A DNA stretch of 64,000 nucleotides, from positions 682,001-746,000 of the forward strand of contig OY723299.1 of NCBI GenBank assembly GCA_963210315.1, in the 5' to 3' direction. Made by a program: the position numbers and the translations under genes. Below are positions 1 to 9,765 of the stretch, one piece after another. The notes under the pieces are model-generated. The model had not been told where the DNA came from. It made no database searches and saw nothing but the letters and a program-made list of their open reading frames with translations. Position 1 is the stretch's first letter. Every line of letters starts with the position of its first letter. The DNA comes from Rhynchopus euleeides. Taxonomy: Eukaryota; Euglenozoa; Diplonemea; Diplonemida; Diplonemidae.

Positions 1-248
1 GCCACTCTGGCAGGCTTCCTGAGAAACATCGAGGGCACCCTTCTCTGCGGCTGCGCCGCAGCCGGCGGAGGGGTGGGCGCTGGCGCTGCGGCGGGCTGTG
101 CGGCAGCAGGCCCACTCACCCCAGCCTCCGCAGAAGAACCCCCCGCCTCCGGCTGGTTCTGACTCTCCGGAGGAGATGCCTCCTGGGTCGCCTCTGGGAT
201 CGAGGGGGGCGCTGTGCCGCTGGCATCCGGTGTCGCTGGGTTGGCCAT
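1..248 (-). CDS. N-terminal part of an unknown Pro/Ala-rich protein, cut by the window edge
   Basis: An open frame begins with ATG at 248-246 and runs without a stop to base 1, giving 82 codons. The product starts MANPATPDASGTAPP and is rich in Ala, Pro, Glu and Gln, so this part is probably disordered. It ends with a more basic stretch (RRVPSMFLRKPARV) near the edge. I recognise no domain. A GTGAGT inside the frame near position 120 could be a splice donor, so the true exon may be shorter. The frame and its composition suit a real start, but there is no homology evidence. Confidence 0.4.
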   Translation of the reverse strand, partial: MANPATPDASGTAPPSIPEATQEASPPESQNQPEAGGSSAEAGVSGPAAAQPAAAPAPTPPPAAAQPQRRVPSMFLRKPARV

Positions 249-1791
249 GCCTGGGGGGGAGGGGGGGGGATGGCAGCGCACACCGCAGCAGGGGATGCAG
301 CCTCTCAGCCCACCACTACCCTGACCCCCCCCCCCCACCCTTCCGCGTGGGGATGTCTGGTGTGTGGTATGGTGTGATGTGAGTGTGCTGGCATATGATT
401 TTTTTTGCATTTTTTTTGGATAACACCGGAGGGGGGCAAGGGGAGTGGGGGGTGGTGGTGGGATAAGCAGCTCGTGAAAGCCGTACGCAGCGGCCGATGC
501 GTTCCATGGGACACAGAGACAGGTGGTGGCACCCTCCCTTCCCCCCCCCTCCCCCCCCAGACCCCCTCAATGGGGTTTACGTATTTTTCTCTCTTTTTGG
601 CATTTTCTTCTTCTTCTTACTCCTCCCTTACACACACGCCGGAAGAAGCTCAGACCCCCCCCCCCTTTGGAGGAGACAGAGAGAGGGAGGGGTCTCGATC
701 GGCTTATTTGACTCCCTCTTCAAACATAAAAAAGGCGCAAAAAAAGCAAAAGAGAATACAGCAGACAAAAAAACACAAACACAAATGTCTTTTTATATAC
801 GAGGCTGGACAAAAAAACAACAGAGAGGGGGAGAGGGGTGTGGGGAGAGGAGGGGGGGGGGATGGGGAGAGGGACACAAGTTTTTTTTTGGCTCTTCCCC
901 CACCCCACCCCACCCCACCCCTTCTCCTCCCCACACCACACACACACTTACTTCCCCCCCCCTTTTTTTGCCTTTGTTTTCCCACAAACAACACATAGGG
1001 GGAATACATCGGGAGGGAGGAAGGGTTGGGTGAGGAGGGGGGGGAAGGGGGGGGGGGGGGTCGTCGTGGAGACAAAGAGCAACAGGAATAAAAAAATATA
1101 AAATACGGTATGTCGGAAGCGGCATGCCCCACACGATTTGGCACCCCGGCCTGCCACTGGCATCCTCCACACAAAGGGACTTGGAGTCGACAATCGCAAG
1201 CCATGCCTTCCTCTTGGCGCCCTCCTCGAGGCGGATATGGTCTGTGGCAGGCAGTGCAAGGGGGAGAGAGATCCCACAAACCGACGAACAAAACGGGAAA
1301 AAAACGAAAAAAATGCCTTTTTTTTCAAAAAAAAAAGGAATGCAACATAGTCGGGGTGGGAGGGGCGGGAAGGGGGGGGGGGGGGGGGCGGGAAAAAGGA
1401 TAGAAGGGGCAGAAACCGGGATGGGGAGGAGATGAGACGATGGGGGGGAGGGGGGCATTTTTATCAAATGCCCCCCATCCCATCCCATCCCATCCCACCC
1501 CCCAACCATGCCACCACCGTCCTCCATCTCCCACCTCTCACCCCCCCCCCCCACCACCACCCGCACATTTTTGTTGATGCCTATATACAACAATATAACC
1601 CAGCCCACAGGGCGGGGGGACAATCTACAGTAGGGATACAGGGAATGGGAATGTTATGGTGTTTCCGGAAGGTATTTCAGAGACTCAGGCAACGATCGGG
1701 AGATGCAGTTTGAGACGGGAGGCAGCATGCCACCCCCCACCCTGGGGTGGGGGGTGGAGCTTGGGCAGACGAGGTGGGTCGCGGTGTTCGC
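249..1791. other. Intergenic stretch rich in G and C homopolymers
   Basis: No gene is supportable here. The stretch is dominated by C and G runs (for example around 320-333, 540-560, 1029-1061 and 1370-1390) alternating with A/T runs. Short frames on both strands read as Pro, Gly or Lys low complexity. It lies between the start of the leftmost gene and the 3' end of the Ala-rich gene, so it should contain that gene's 3' UTR and the upstream region of the leftmost gene. Confidence 0.6.
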
Positions 1792-3240
1792 CTAGAAGCG
1801 CTTGGGGGAGTAGGGGCTGGCGACGACGTAGGAGGGGATGCTGTCGTGCACGCTGCGTGCCGTGGCAACGTTGGCGTAGGACGTGGTGGCGTGTGCCCGG
1901 TTCACCTCTGCCACGGCGGCAGCGCCGTGCGCAACAGACTCGTTGGCGCGGGCAGCCAGCTCCTGGTTCTGCGCCATGCCCAGCTGGGTCGATGCCGCTG
2001 CGAGGCGTGCCGTCTCGTGGTTCGCCATGTCGGTTGCCACCAGGCGCGTCGTTGCGTTCTGGCCCTCCGCCACGCGGGATGCCGCCAGCTCAGCCTCGCC
2101 ACGCCTGAGGTTGGCGTGTGCCACAGCGGCGCCCACAGCCGTCACGTCAGCAGAGAGGCGTGCCGTGGCCTCGTTGTGTGCTGCCCCTGCCAGCTCCGCG
2201 CGGGAGTGCACCACACGCATGCGGTGTGCCTCGAGGTCAGCCGCGGTGGCGCCCGAGGCCTGCTGGGCGGCCACGAAGGCAGCACTTGCGTCGGCAGCAG
2301 ATGCCTGGTGGGCCCTGTGGCGGTTGGTCATGTTGTTGGCGTTTGCCGCGCTGGCGGCGTGGGCCGCCTCAGCAGCGCGGGCCTGCTGGATGCAGGCGTT
2401 CAGCTCGGCACGGCCTGCCGCCGCGTTGGCGTTGGCGATCTCTGCAGCCTTGCTGGCCTCCACGAGGTTGAGGCTGGCGGCCTTCTCGCGTGCGATGGCG
2501 TCGCGGGCGGCGGCGGTCGCCACGGCAAGCTCGTTTGCCGCTGCGGCGCGCCCGCCCTCTGCGGCGGCGGCGGCGGCCTCCTGCTGTGCCAGCTGTGCCT
2601 TGGCCTGCAGCACACGCGCGTTGGCACCCTCCGCCGTGGCGGCGGCAGCAACCTGCCCTGCGCAGGCGTGCGTCGCGTCGGCCCCAGCAAGGGCAGCCCT
2701 GTCCGACTCGTTGGCAGCCACGACGTGCTTGTTGGCGGTGTCCATCTCCTGTGCCTGGTGGCGTGCTGCGGCCACGCCGTAGTCACGGTCGGTGCTCACG
2801 GCGCGGTGCGTCGCAATCGTCGCGTTGGCGGCGGCCGCACCGTGCGCACCCTCTGCGGCGTTGTGCTGCGCAGAGGCATAGGCGAAGTTGGTGCCGGACA
2901 CGGCAGCGTTGTGTGCGGCGGCGTTGCTCTGCGCAGCGCTGGCTGCGTGGGCCACAGCCGCTGCCTGCTCCCTCGCGCGTGCCACGGACGCCACCTGCGC
3001 CTGGCCTGCCGTCAGGGCGGCCGTGTGTGCCGTCTCCGTCGTCGCCGCGGCGGCGTTGGCCGACGCAGCGACAGCACCCACAGCTGCCGCACCCGCAGAC
3101 GCCGTCGCGTCGTAGGCGTGGACGCGCGTCACCGCCTCCGCCGCAGCGAGGCCCGTGCTGTGCGCCGTGTAGACAGGGTCACGCATCACCACAGCACGCG
3201 GGCTGGCGATGGCAGTGGGCACGGTCGGCAGGTACACCAT
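1792..3240 (-). CDS. Alanine-rich, probably long helical protein (482 aa)
   Basis: A single open frame starts with ATG at 3240-3238 (MVYLPTVPTAIASPR) and ends at 1792. Over a third of the residues are Ala in the first hundred, mixed with Glu, Gln, Arg, His, Asn and Thr. Prolines are confined to the first ~25 and last ~15 residues, so the whole middle (about 30-465) can form one uninterrupted helix or coiled coil. There is no Trp and only two Cys. The ends resemble each other in style (short PSY or VYLP segments with Ser, Pro and Arg), as in filament-forming or cytoskeletal proteins with non-helical head and tail. I recognise no family, and no signal peptide or membrane segment is visible. Antisense frames across this gene are composition shadows. 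Confidence 0.7.
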   Translation of the reverse strand: MVYLPTVPTAIASPRAVVMRDPVYTAHSTGLAAAEAVTRVHAYDATASAGAAAVGAVAASANAAAATTETAHTAALTAGQAQVASVARAREQAAAVAHAASAAQSNAAAHNAAVSGTNFAYASAQHNAAEGAHGAAAANATIATHRAVSTDRDYGVAAARHQAQEMDTANKHVVAANESDRAALAGADATHACAGQVAAAATAEGANARVLQAKAQLAQQEAAAAAAEGGRAAAANELAVATAAARDAIAREKAASLNLVEASKAAEIANANAAAGRAELNACIQQARAAEAAHAASAANANNMTNRHRAHQASAADASAAFVAAQQASGATAADLEAHRMRVVHSRAELAGAAHNEATARLSADVTAVGAAVAHANLRRGEAELAASRVAEGQNATTRLVATDMANHETARLAAASTQLGMAQNQELAARANESVAHGAAAVAEVNRAHATTSYANVATARSVHDSIPSYVVASPYSPKRF

Positions 3241-3781
3241 TGTGAGGGTTGGTTACAAAAGGGAAGGAAGCGAAAAGAAGCTGCATATGGCGTGTGTGTG
3301 TGTGTGTGGGTGCGTCGTGCATCGCAGGCGTTGAGCAGGCGCCCCATGACCACGTCCTCCCCGTGCGTGATGCCCAACCAAACCTGCAAAGAAACACAAA
3401 GGCATTGGTGTGGGGCAGGGGGAAGGGGACAGTCTCTTCCTCATCGTCATCGTCGCCCCCAGCGACAAATGCTCGCTACTATGCTCGCTACGGTCAACAC
3501 TAAGCACAAGCGGTATTTTGAAGGAGGTGCTCAATGTAAATTGAGACACACCCGTGTGCAAAACCAACACAAGACCAGTGCAGACACACACCCTAAGGCT
3601 GCAGAGATACACTGCCCCACACCCACCACCTCCGATGAATACCTGATCCCGCGGAGACGGGTTCCCGTTCACCGACACATCTCGTTGGCTGTCGTTCACA
3701 ACGCATTTGCAGGGGAAATCCACAACAACACTAGGGCGGAAAAACCCCGTGACACGGATCCACTCCTCCTCCACCCCACCT
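3241..3781. other. Intergenic region with a GT microsatellite
   Basis: No gene is supported. A (GT)n run lies at about 3290-3310, just upstream of the Ala-rich gene on its strand. The rest holds the 5' flank of that gene and the 3' flank of the polyGln gene. Confidence 0.6.
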
Positions 3782-5704
3782 TCACCACACCAGGACATCG
3801 ATGGGGATACCCTTCGGGGGGGTCAGTGGCCGGAGCTCCGACGCATGCCCCTTCTTGGTGTAATGCGCTGTACACGGCATATAATCCCGCGTCGCAAAGA
3901 AGGGGCACTCCACGGGATCCTTCATCGGGCACCCGGGAACCGAGATGACAATGTTCCGCGCCTGGTGCGCTACCGGCGGGCTCCCCGGCCTGCGGAACGC
4001 CGAACACCCCCCTTGGGACCTCCACCGGTGCAGCGCGGCCCCCGCTTCGCACGTCTCCCAGGAGCAGAGGTCGTGCCACTGCAGGGCCTGCACATTCTCG
4101 ACCCCTCCCCTCTCCACAGCCTCCCGCTTCGCCACGCCTTCCACCCTCGCAACGAACGCGGCCCTCCTCCGGAGCTGGGCAGCACCCCGCTCCGCACACC
4201 CATACAACGACGTCCTCTCAACCTCCTCCGCCTCCTCCTCCTCCACCCGCAGCCGGTGCTCCTCCCTCGGGAGCAGGTCGTACTGCAGGACAGACTGCCT
4301 CTGCTTTGTCACCCTCCCCCTCAGAATCTCCTCCCGCAGCACGTGGTACATCGCCTGCTCCTCCTCGCTGGAGAATGCCGGAAACGGGGAGGAATCCTCA
4401 CTCCCGCCCCACAGGGGCTTGCCCGCAACCCCCTCGGGGAGGGAAGGGGCGCTGTAGGCGTAGGAAAACGGATTGGTCGGGTCGATGCCCTCCATGAAGA
4501 GCAGGGCAAGGGAGTGGTTCTCCTGGGCCTCCAGGCGCGTGATGTCCAGCCGGGCAGAGTTCTCTATCCGGGAGAGCCACTTCAGGCAGTTCGGGCCGCG
4601 GAAGAGGGAGGATCGCTTCCCCTGGAGCAGCAGCTGCTGCTGCTGCTGTGGAGGCGGCTGCTGCTTCAGCTTCATCTGCTGCTCCTCCTGAAGGCGGAAT
4701 GAATGGTGGCAGCTGTGCCTTCGGGGGTTTGAGATGGGCATCGCACCACCACCGCTGACACCACCACCACCACCCACAGCATATGAGCGTCTCCTGGAGT
4801 GGCGGCGCCGGCGGGGGTGATGCTGCTGAGGCTGAGGTGGAGACTCCTGCTGCTGCTGCTGCCTGCTGTGGTGCACCCCAAGAGGCCCCTCCCCCGCCCT
4901 GTCAACCCCGAAGTGGTGCAACCCCTCCGACACGGCGGAGAGGCTCCGCCCCTGCCGGTGGCGGCGGTGGTGCTGCTGCTGCTGCTGCGCCCCACCCCCC
5001 ACCCCCTGCACCGCGCTGTGCCTCCGCCGCACCCCACCCGACGCGCCCCTGCCCCCCGCAACGCCCAGCCCGAGGGCATGCTCCTGCGGGGCAGGCGGGT
5101 GTGGCACGGCGGGGTGATGCTGCTGCTGCTGCTGCCCCCTCCGGACACCACCCCGCTTCGACCCCGCGGACTGCCGGGGGCTGGCCTGCCCATGCGGGCC
5201 GGCAGGCGGGTGGGTGTCTTTGGAACCACGGGGCCTCCGGTGGTAACCCCTGGTGCAGGGGGCAGCGGAGGGGGTGGGCGACGGGGTGTCCCGCTCGTGG
5301 TGGTAGTGCCGGCGGTGGTGTTCGTGCTGCTGCTGCTGCCAGGCATCTCCCTCCGCCTCGAGGATTGTCTGGAGGAGCCTCTCCCGCGAGGTGTAGGGGC
5401 TGCACAGCGTCGGGTTCGCCGTCTGGAAATAGTCGGCCCCCCCGTGCCCCGCCAGCGTGGTGCTATGCAGCGAGGCCCTCCGCTGCCCCCCCGTCAGCCC
5501 CGACCGCGGGTTGTGCCACGGCACCTCCGCGCCGCCCCCGCCCTCTGTGAACCCCACACTCTGGCTCCGGGTGCGAAGAACCTCAGAGGAGGGGCCCGTC
5601 CCACCTCCACCTTGTGGCGGAGGGTGGGGTTTCGTAGGATGCCTGCTGCTGCTGCCGCCGGTGCCCTTCTGGCAACCATCATCCCTGCCTGAGGGATCAG
5701 GCAT
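3782..5704 (-). CDS. PolyGln/His-rich protein with a Cys/His-rich C-terminus (640 aa)
   Basis: The frame is open from an upstream ATG at 5788, but that codon lies inside the terminal repeat of a mobile element. I therefore prefer ATG at 5704 (MPDPSGRDDGCQKG). Residues 1-350 are low complexity: Gly, Pro, Arg and His with several Gln runs of 5-6 encoded by CAG. The C-terminal half is less biased and probably folded. It includes an acidic helix (EEHRLRVEEEEAEEVER) and, near the end, a Cys/His cluster: PGCPMKDPVEC, then YMPCTAHYTKKGH. That spacing could bind zinc, but I cannot assign it to a named finger. The composition resembles a nuclear or RNA-associated regulator, which is inference only. 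Confidence 0.65.
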   Translation of the reverse strand: MPDPSGRDDGCQKGTGGSSSRHPTKPHPPPQGGGGTGPSSEVLRTRSQSVGFTEGGGGAEVPWHNPRSGLTGGQRRASLHSTTLAGHGGADYFQTANPTLCSPYTSRERLLQTILEAEGDAWQQQQHEHHRRHYHHERDTPSPTPSAAPCTRGYHRRPRGSKDTHPPAGPHGQASPRQSAGSKRGGVRRGQQQQQHHPAVPHPPAPQEHALGLGVAGGRGASGGVRRRHSAVQGVGGGAQQQQQHHRRHRQGRSLSAVSEGLHHFGVDRAGEGPLGVHHSRQQQQQESPPQPQQHHPRRRRHSRRRSYAVGGGGGVSGGGAMPISNPRRHSCHHSFRLQEEQQMKLKQQPPPQQQQQLLLQGKRSSLFRGPNCLKWLSRIENSARLDITRLEAQENHSLALLFMEGIDPTNPFSYAYSAPSLPEGVAGKPLWGGSEDSSPFPAFSSEEEQAMYHVLREEILRGRVTKQRQSVLQYDLLPREEHRLRVEEEEAEEVERTSLYGCAERGAAQLRRRAAFVARVEGVAKREAVERGGVENVQALQWHDLCSWETCEAGAALHRWRSQGGCSAFRRPGSPPVAHQARNIVISVPGCPMKDPVECPFFATRDYMPCTAHYTKKGHASELRPLTPPKGIPIDVLVW

Positions 5705-5777
5705 TGCCGGGTTGATTTTGGTTCGAGAGTTGAGGGGGGGACGGGGAGAGGGTATGGTGTTTTGGGGGGGGGGGGGG

Positions 5778-6207
5778 GGGCTTGTCATTATACGTATAAT
5801 ACGTATTATACGTATAATACGTATAATACGTTCGCCGAGGCTCCCAGAGTGCCAATTATACGTTCCTATACGTTCACACCCAGGCTTTCGCCCTCAGGCA
5901 CTTCCATACCTCAACAATGAGCGGCACACAACCGACAGGAGGAAAAGCTGCCCCAAAACCCGCAGCTAAAAAATCACAGCCAAGGTCGAATGCTGTGCAT
6001 ACGAACTGCCGCCGGAGAGCGTTTATGCCGTGCCTGCCCTCGCACTGCTCTTTGTGTGTGTACCTGCATTCCTCTAGTGCGCACCGTCTGTATCGCGTGG
6101 GAATCGTATGGGAACGTATAATAACGTATAACGTATTATACGCTACGTATAATACGCTACGTATTATACGTTGGAAAACGCCTGGGGGAACGTATTATGA
6201 CAAGCCC
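5778..6207. mobile_element. 430 bp element ended by TATACG palindrome arrays (family 1)
   Basis: The left end GGGCTTGTCATTATACG (5778-5794) is matched by an inverted copy at 6191-6207 with one mismatch. Just inside both ends lie arrays of overlapping ATACGTAT and TATAATACG-type palindromes (about 5787-5875 and 6112-6200). G runs border it on both sides (about 5762-5780 and 6208-6223). The interior of ~235 bp holds a short frame described separately. It is too small to code for a transposase, so it is a non-autonomous, MITE-like element. Confidence 0.7.
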
Positions 6208-6345
6208 GGGGGGGGGGGGGGGACGGGGGCTTCTGGGGGAGCAGCTAAGCCCCGCCAAATGGCTCGGATGTCAAGCGGGGTTTTGAGAGAAGGAAGTGGA
6301 GAAGAGAGAGAGAGAGAGGGGGGAGATATGTTAAGACAGTGCTGA
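5917..6345 (+). CDS. Short frame with a histone-tail-like start inside the family 1 element
   Basis: ATG at 5917 opens a 142-codon frame whose first ~25 residues (MSGTQPTGGKAAPKPAAKK) look like a Lys/Ala/Pro-rich histone N-terminal tail. After that the sequence turns Cys- and Arg-rich, loses any resemblance to a histone, and reads through the element's right palindrome array. It is the only plus-strand candidate with some coding look and may be a captured first exon. An AG lies at about 5897, upstream of the ATG. A complete gene is unlikely. Confidence 0.25.
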   Translation: MSGTQPTGGKAAPKPAAKKSQPRSNAVHTNCRRRAFMPCLPSHCSLCVYLHSSSAHRLYRVGIVWERIITYNVLYATYNTLRIIRWKTPGGTYYDKPGGGGGTGASGGAAKPRQMARMSSGVLREGSGEEREREGGDMLRQC

Positions 6346-7496
6346 AGGAGGGCTGTGTGTCCGAGGGAAATCCCGGGGGAGGGGAGGCGAATCCCTCCCC
6401 GTTTCGGCCTTCTCTGTCCTTTTCGGCGGGGAGGGGGGGGGGGGGGATTTTTTTCAATTTTTTCCCCAATTTTCTGCGTTCAGCCGCTGGCAGGGAGGGG
6501 CGCAGGGTACAGCGTGATGGATGCCGGTTGCATCAGAGGCATAGTTTTTTTGATGTGTTTTCCCGAAGGGTAAGTTCTCTGGAAAGGGGAGGGGTGGAGG
6601 GGGAGGCAGCGCGTGCAATGTGCCGTTCCCTGCGGGGAAATTGAGGTGTGCACCTCCTTGTTCGCCTGCCGGTGACTGCTGGGGTATGGTTTCCCCTCAG
6701 TGCTAGGAGGCAGAGCGCCTGCTGTTCCCGATGAGGCGATGGTATCACGATGGAGATAGCGCAGCAGAGGACGGCCTTGATGCCTTGGGGTGGGGGAAGG
6801 GGCGACGGCGAACTTCCGATTGCATTGGTTCCAGCACCTCACCCCACACACAATCCATAGCCACGTCAGTGGGAGCGTAAAAACCCACCCGAAGCTGAGC
6901 GGATTTGGCCTTGTTTTGTGTGATTTCTTATTTTTTTTCCATGCGAGACTGTTTTTTTCCGTCTGCCTTCCCCTGGCTTGCTGGCCAAAAAAGATCCCCG
7001 CCACATCCCACGCCTGACGTGCGAGACGAGAGCAGGAAACGGGCCGTCCGAACCCACCCCCCCCCACACATCCCATCTTTTTTTTCCCGTCCAAAACGAA
7101 TGAATCAGTGGCAAGGCCAGAATTCCAGTGCATCATGGACACACCAGTAGCTATGATTGGGCCAGCCTCCACACATCAAGTCGATCGACAGATGAATATG
7201 CGTTGCGAAGTGATCACCGAATGGCTTTAGAATCGGTGGATTGCCTTGAGGCTTGAGCAGAAGAAGAACACTTCACGCATCCTTATGTGCTAGATAGCTG
7301 GCCTTTTGCGCTCATTGGGGGAGGTATGGGGGTTGAGGGAGAGGGGGAGAGAGAGAAGACGAGAGTGGGGCATACGAAAAGGGGGGGAAATGAAAACGCA
7401 CAGCCTAACGTAGGGCTGGCGGAGGGGGGGGGGGGTGGGGGGATCACGTTTTATTGTTGATGATGCTGGCCATCTGCCGCTTATTTACAGCAGCGC
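6208..7496. other. Non-coding stretch, 3' flank of EFL
   Basis: I see no convincing gene here. A minus-strand frame of 230 codons (7172-6480) has no recognisable domain, and its composition drifts with local purine/pyrimidine bias. G runs occur at 6211-6223, 6425-6446 and 7420-7440. The last ~60 bases next to the EFL stop should be its 3' UTR. Confidence 0.5.
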
Positions 7497-9030
7497 TTAC
7501 TTCTTGCCCTTCTTGTCCCCGGCAACCTTCTCGGTGGTCTTGGTGACCTTGCCAAGCATGACAACACCGTTGCCCTCCATGATGGCGACACGGGACAGAC
7601 CCTCGCAGTTCTTGAAGGTGTCGACGACCAGGGGCTGCACGGGGGCGAACACGACCTCAGCCATCTCGTTGGCCTTCAGGCAGTGGGGCTCCTCGGCCTT
7701 CTTCCCGCCGGTCTCCTTGCCCATCTTCCACACCAGCTGGGTCATGCGCACGGCGGAGCGGCCGGTACGCACGAAGCACACGGGGGTGTAGCCCACCTTC
7801 AGCTCACCGGGGTGGTCCAGCACCTGCACCTGCGCCGTGAAGGTGCCCGCCTCCTTCAGGGTGGCGTCCTTCTTGTACACCATCACGTCACCGGTGCGGG
7901 GCATGTTGTCCTTGTTCAGGCCCTTCACGTTCAGACCGACGTTGTCACCGGCCTTGGCGTCGTCGCAACGCTTGTGGTGCATCTCGCACGTGAACACCTT
8001 GCCGGTGCACGCGTTGGCGGCCGTGTGGGTGGGCAGGAACAGCACCTCCTCACCCGGCTTCACAATACCCTGCTCCACACGCCCGGTGATGACATCACCG
8101 ACACCCTTGATCTGTGGAGTGGTGGTGGCGGGGAGAGTGCCCTCTAGAAGCAGTGTCACAAAATGCACCCATGTCGGACACACGACACAACACAACAAGC
8201 ATCACAATGCATCATCATACCTTGTACACGCCGGACACCGGCATGCGCATGGCGGCGTCGTTCTTGCGCTCAGGCATGCGCACCATGTCGTTCAGGGCAG
8301 TCACCAGGGTCTCGATGTGCAGGTTCGACTTGTCCTGCTCGATGACGACGTCCTGGCCCTTCCACCACGCCATCTTCTCGGACTTCTTCAGCAGGTTGTC
8401 ACCCATCCAGCCCGAGATGGGCAGCACGGGCACCGACTTCTCGACGAAGTCCTTCTTCCACCCCGTCTTCATGAGCATGCTCTTCATCTCCTCCTTGATC
8501 TCGTTGAAGCGCTCCTCCTTGTACTGGGCGACGTCGCAGTCCATCTTGTTCACACCCACCACCAGCTGCTTCACACCCAGCAGGTTGATCAGACGCGCGT
8601 GCTGGCGGGTCTGCCCCTGGATCTCACCGGCCTTGTGGTTGCCACGCGCGATGGCGGACACGAAGTTACCGTCGGCGGGCACCATCAGCAGGGCCACGTC
8701 GGCCTGCGACGCACCGGTGATCATGTTCTTGATGAAGTCACGGTGGCCGGGGGCGTCGATCACGGTGTAGTGCCACTTCTCCGTGAAGAACTCCTTCGTC
8801 GTGCACGCGATGGTCACACCACGCTCACGCTCCTCCTTCTGACGGTCCATGTAGAAGGCGAACGCGAAGGACTGCTTGCCCAGACGCTCGGCCTCCTGGC
8901 GCAGCTTCTCCATCTCACGCTCGGGGATCCCGCCCAGCTCGAAGAGCAGACGCCCGGTCGTCGTCGACTTCCCGGAGTCGACGTGACCGCAGATCACGAT
9001 CGACATGTGCTGCTTGCCATCGGTGGCCAT
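7497..9030 (-). CDS. EFL: EF-1-alpha-like GTPase (EFL), two exons
   Basis: EFL is a GTPase that brings aminoacyl-tRNA to the ribosome in lineages that lack or have lost EF-1-alpha. Exon 1 is 9030-8221 (270 codons) and exon 2 is 8111-7497 (204 codons plus TAA), giving 474 aa, which is normal for EFL. The start is ATG at 9030 (MATDGKQHMSIVICGH). The G1 loop GHVDSGKS is at about 15-22, followed by G3 DAPGHRDF and G4 NKMD. The insertion-rich wording CTTKEFFTEKWHYTVIDAPG and the SGWMGDNLLKKSEKM segment are EFL-type rather than EF-1-alpha-type. Exon 1 ends GVYK and exon 2 resumes IKGVGDV across a GT-AG intron. Upstream of the ATG a pyrimidine tract is followed by AGs, which would suit spliced-leader addition. 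Confidence 0.96.
8112..8220 (-). other. 109 nt GT-AG intron in EFL
   Basis: On the minus strand the intron begins GTATGATGATGC after codon AAG and ends CCACTCCACAG before ATCAAGGG. Removing it joins the two conserved EFL segments in frame (phase 0). Confidence 0.93.
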
Positions 9031-9765
9031 TTTGTCGGCTTGCGTTGACTGATGCCTGCAGGTGTGGTGTTGCCAGTGCGACAAGAAGAAACAGGACACA
9101 ACGAGGTCTGCACAGCTCTGGTTCGTGCTTATGGCAAGAGGGGATATCCATGCAGCAAAACAACACACAATATCAACATCAGGGTGGTGGGGGGGCTGGA
9201 ACGTCCTGCCGGCAGGAGACAAGGAAATGCTGACATGCGCCATTCTCTTCCTCACCCCCACCCACGGTAAGCTTGTGCAGGTCGTCACCGAGCGAACTCC
9301 GATGATCCCTCCACGCACACACACACTAGGCGGAAGCTGGATAGCCTGCCTGACAGGGAGGAAAACCAACAAATGCAGAGTCGTGGCACACGTGGCCATC
9401 TCTCTGCGTATGACATGCAAAAAATAGCGGACAGACCGCTTTGCTCCTCCCCCTCCCGTGAGGGAGCTAGGACGAAAGGTCAAAAGAAGCACATCAATTG
9501 ACACAAATGCCGTGGAGACGACCAAACGTCATCCCTCCTCCAGACATGTTCACACACACACACACACCTCTTGTGGTGCCCCCCACTCTATATACCGCTG
9601 GTGCACCTCTCTCGACCTGCTTTCTCTGCAAGATCCATTGAACATGCTCCGACACACACACATGGCATCCCCTGGCATAATACTCTGAGATCAAACAGAA
9701 CCACCGCGGAATAGACCTCCCTCCCCTCCCCCTCACACTCCCCCACCCCCACCCCCCGCTCCACC
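9031..9765. other. Intergenic region upstream of EFL
   Basis: There is no supported gene. The region holds a CA microsatellite at about 9550-9567 and C-rich stretches around 9720-9760. It should contain the EFL promoter region and the 3' UTR of the next gene. Confidence 0.6.

Noticed and set aside
1747..3948. 733-codon plus-strand frame over the Ala-rich gene
   Set aside because: It is the antisense of an Ala (GCN)-rich gene, which produces long Gly/Cys/Arg/Val-rich frames with no stops. The minus frame has the sensible start, composition and end.
3707..5692. Plus-strand Leu/Val/Arg-rich frames opposite the polyGln gene
   Set aside because: CAG runs read as CTG (Leu) on the other strand. 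No independent coding sign.
6480..7172. 230-codon minus-strand frame downstream of EFL
   Set aside because: No domain, no good start context, and Lys/Pro/Gly runs follow homopolymers. Probably chance.
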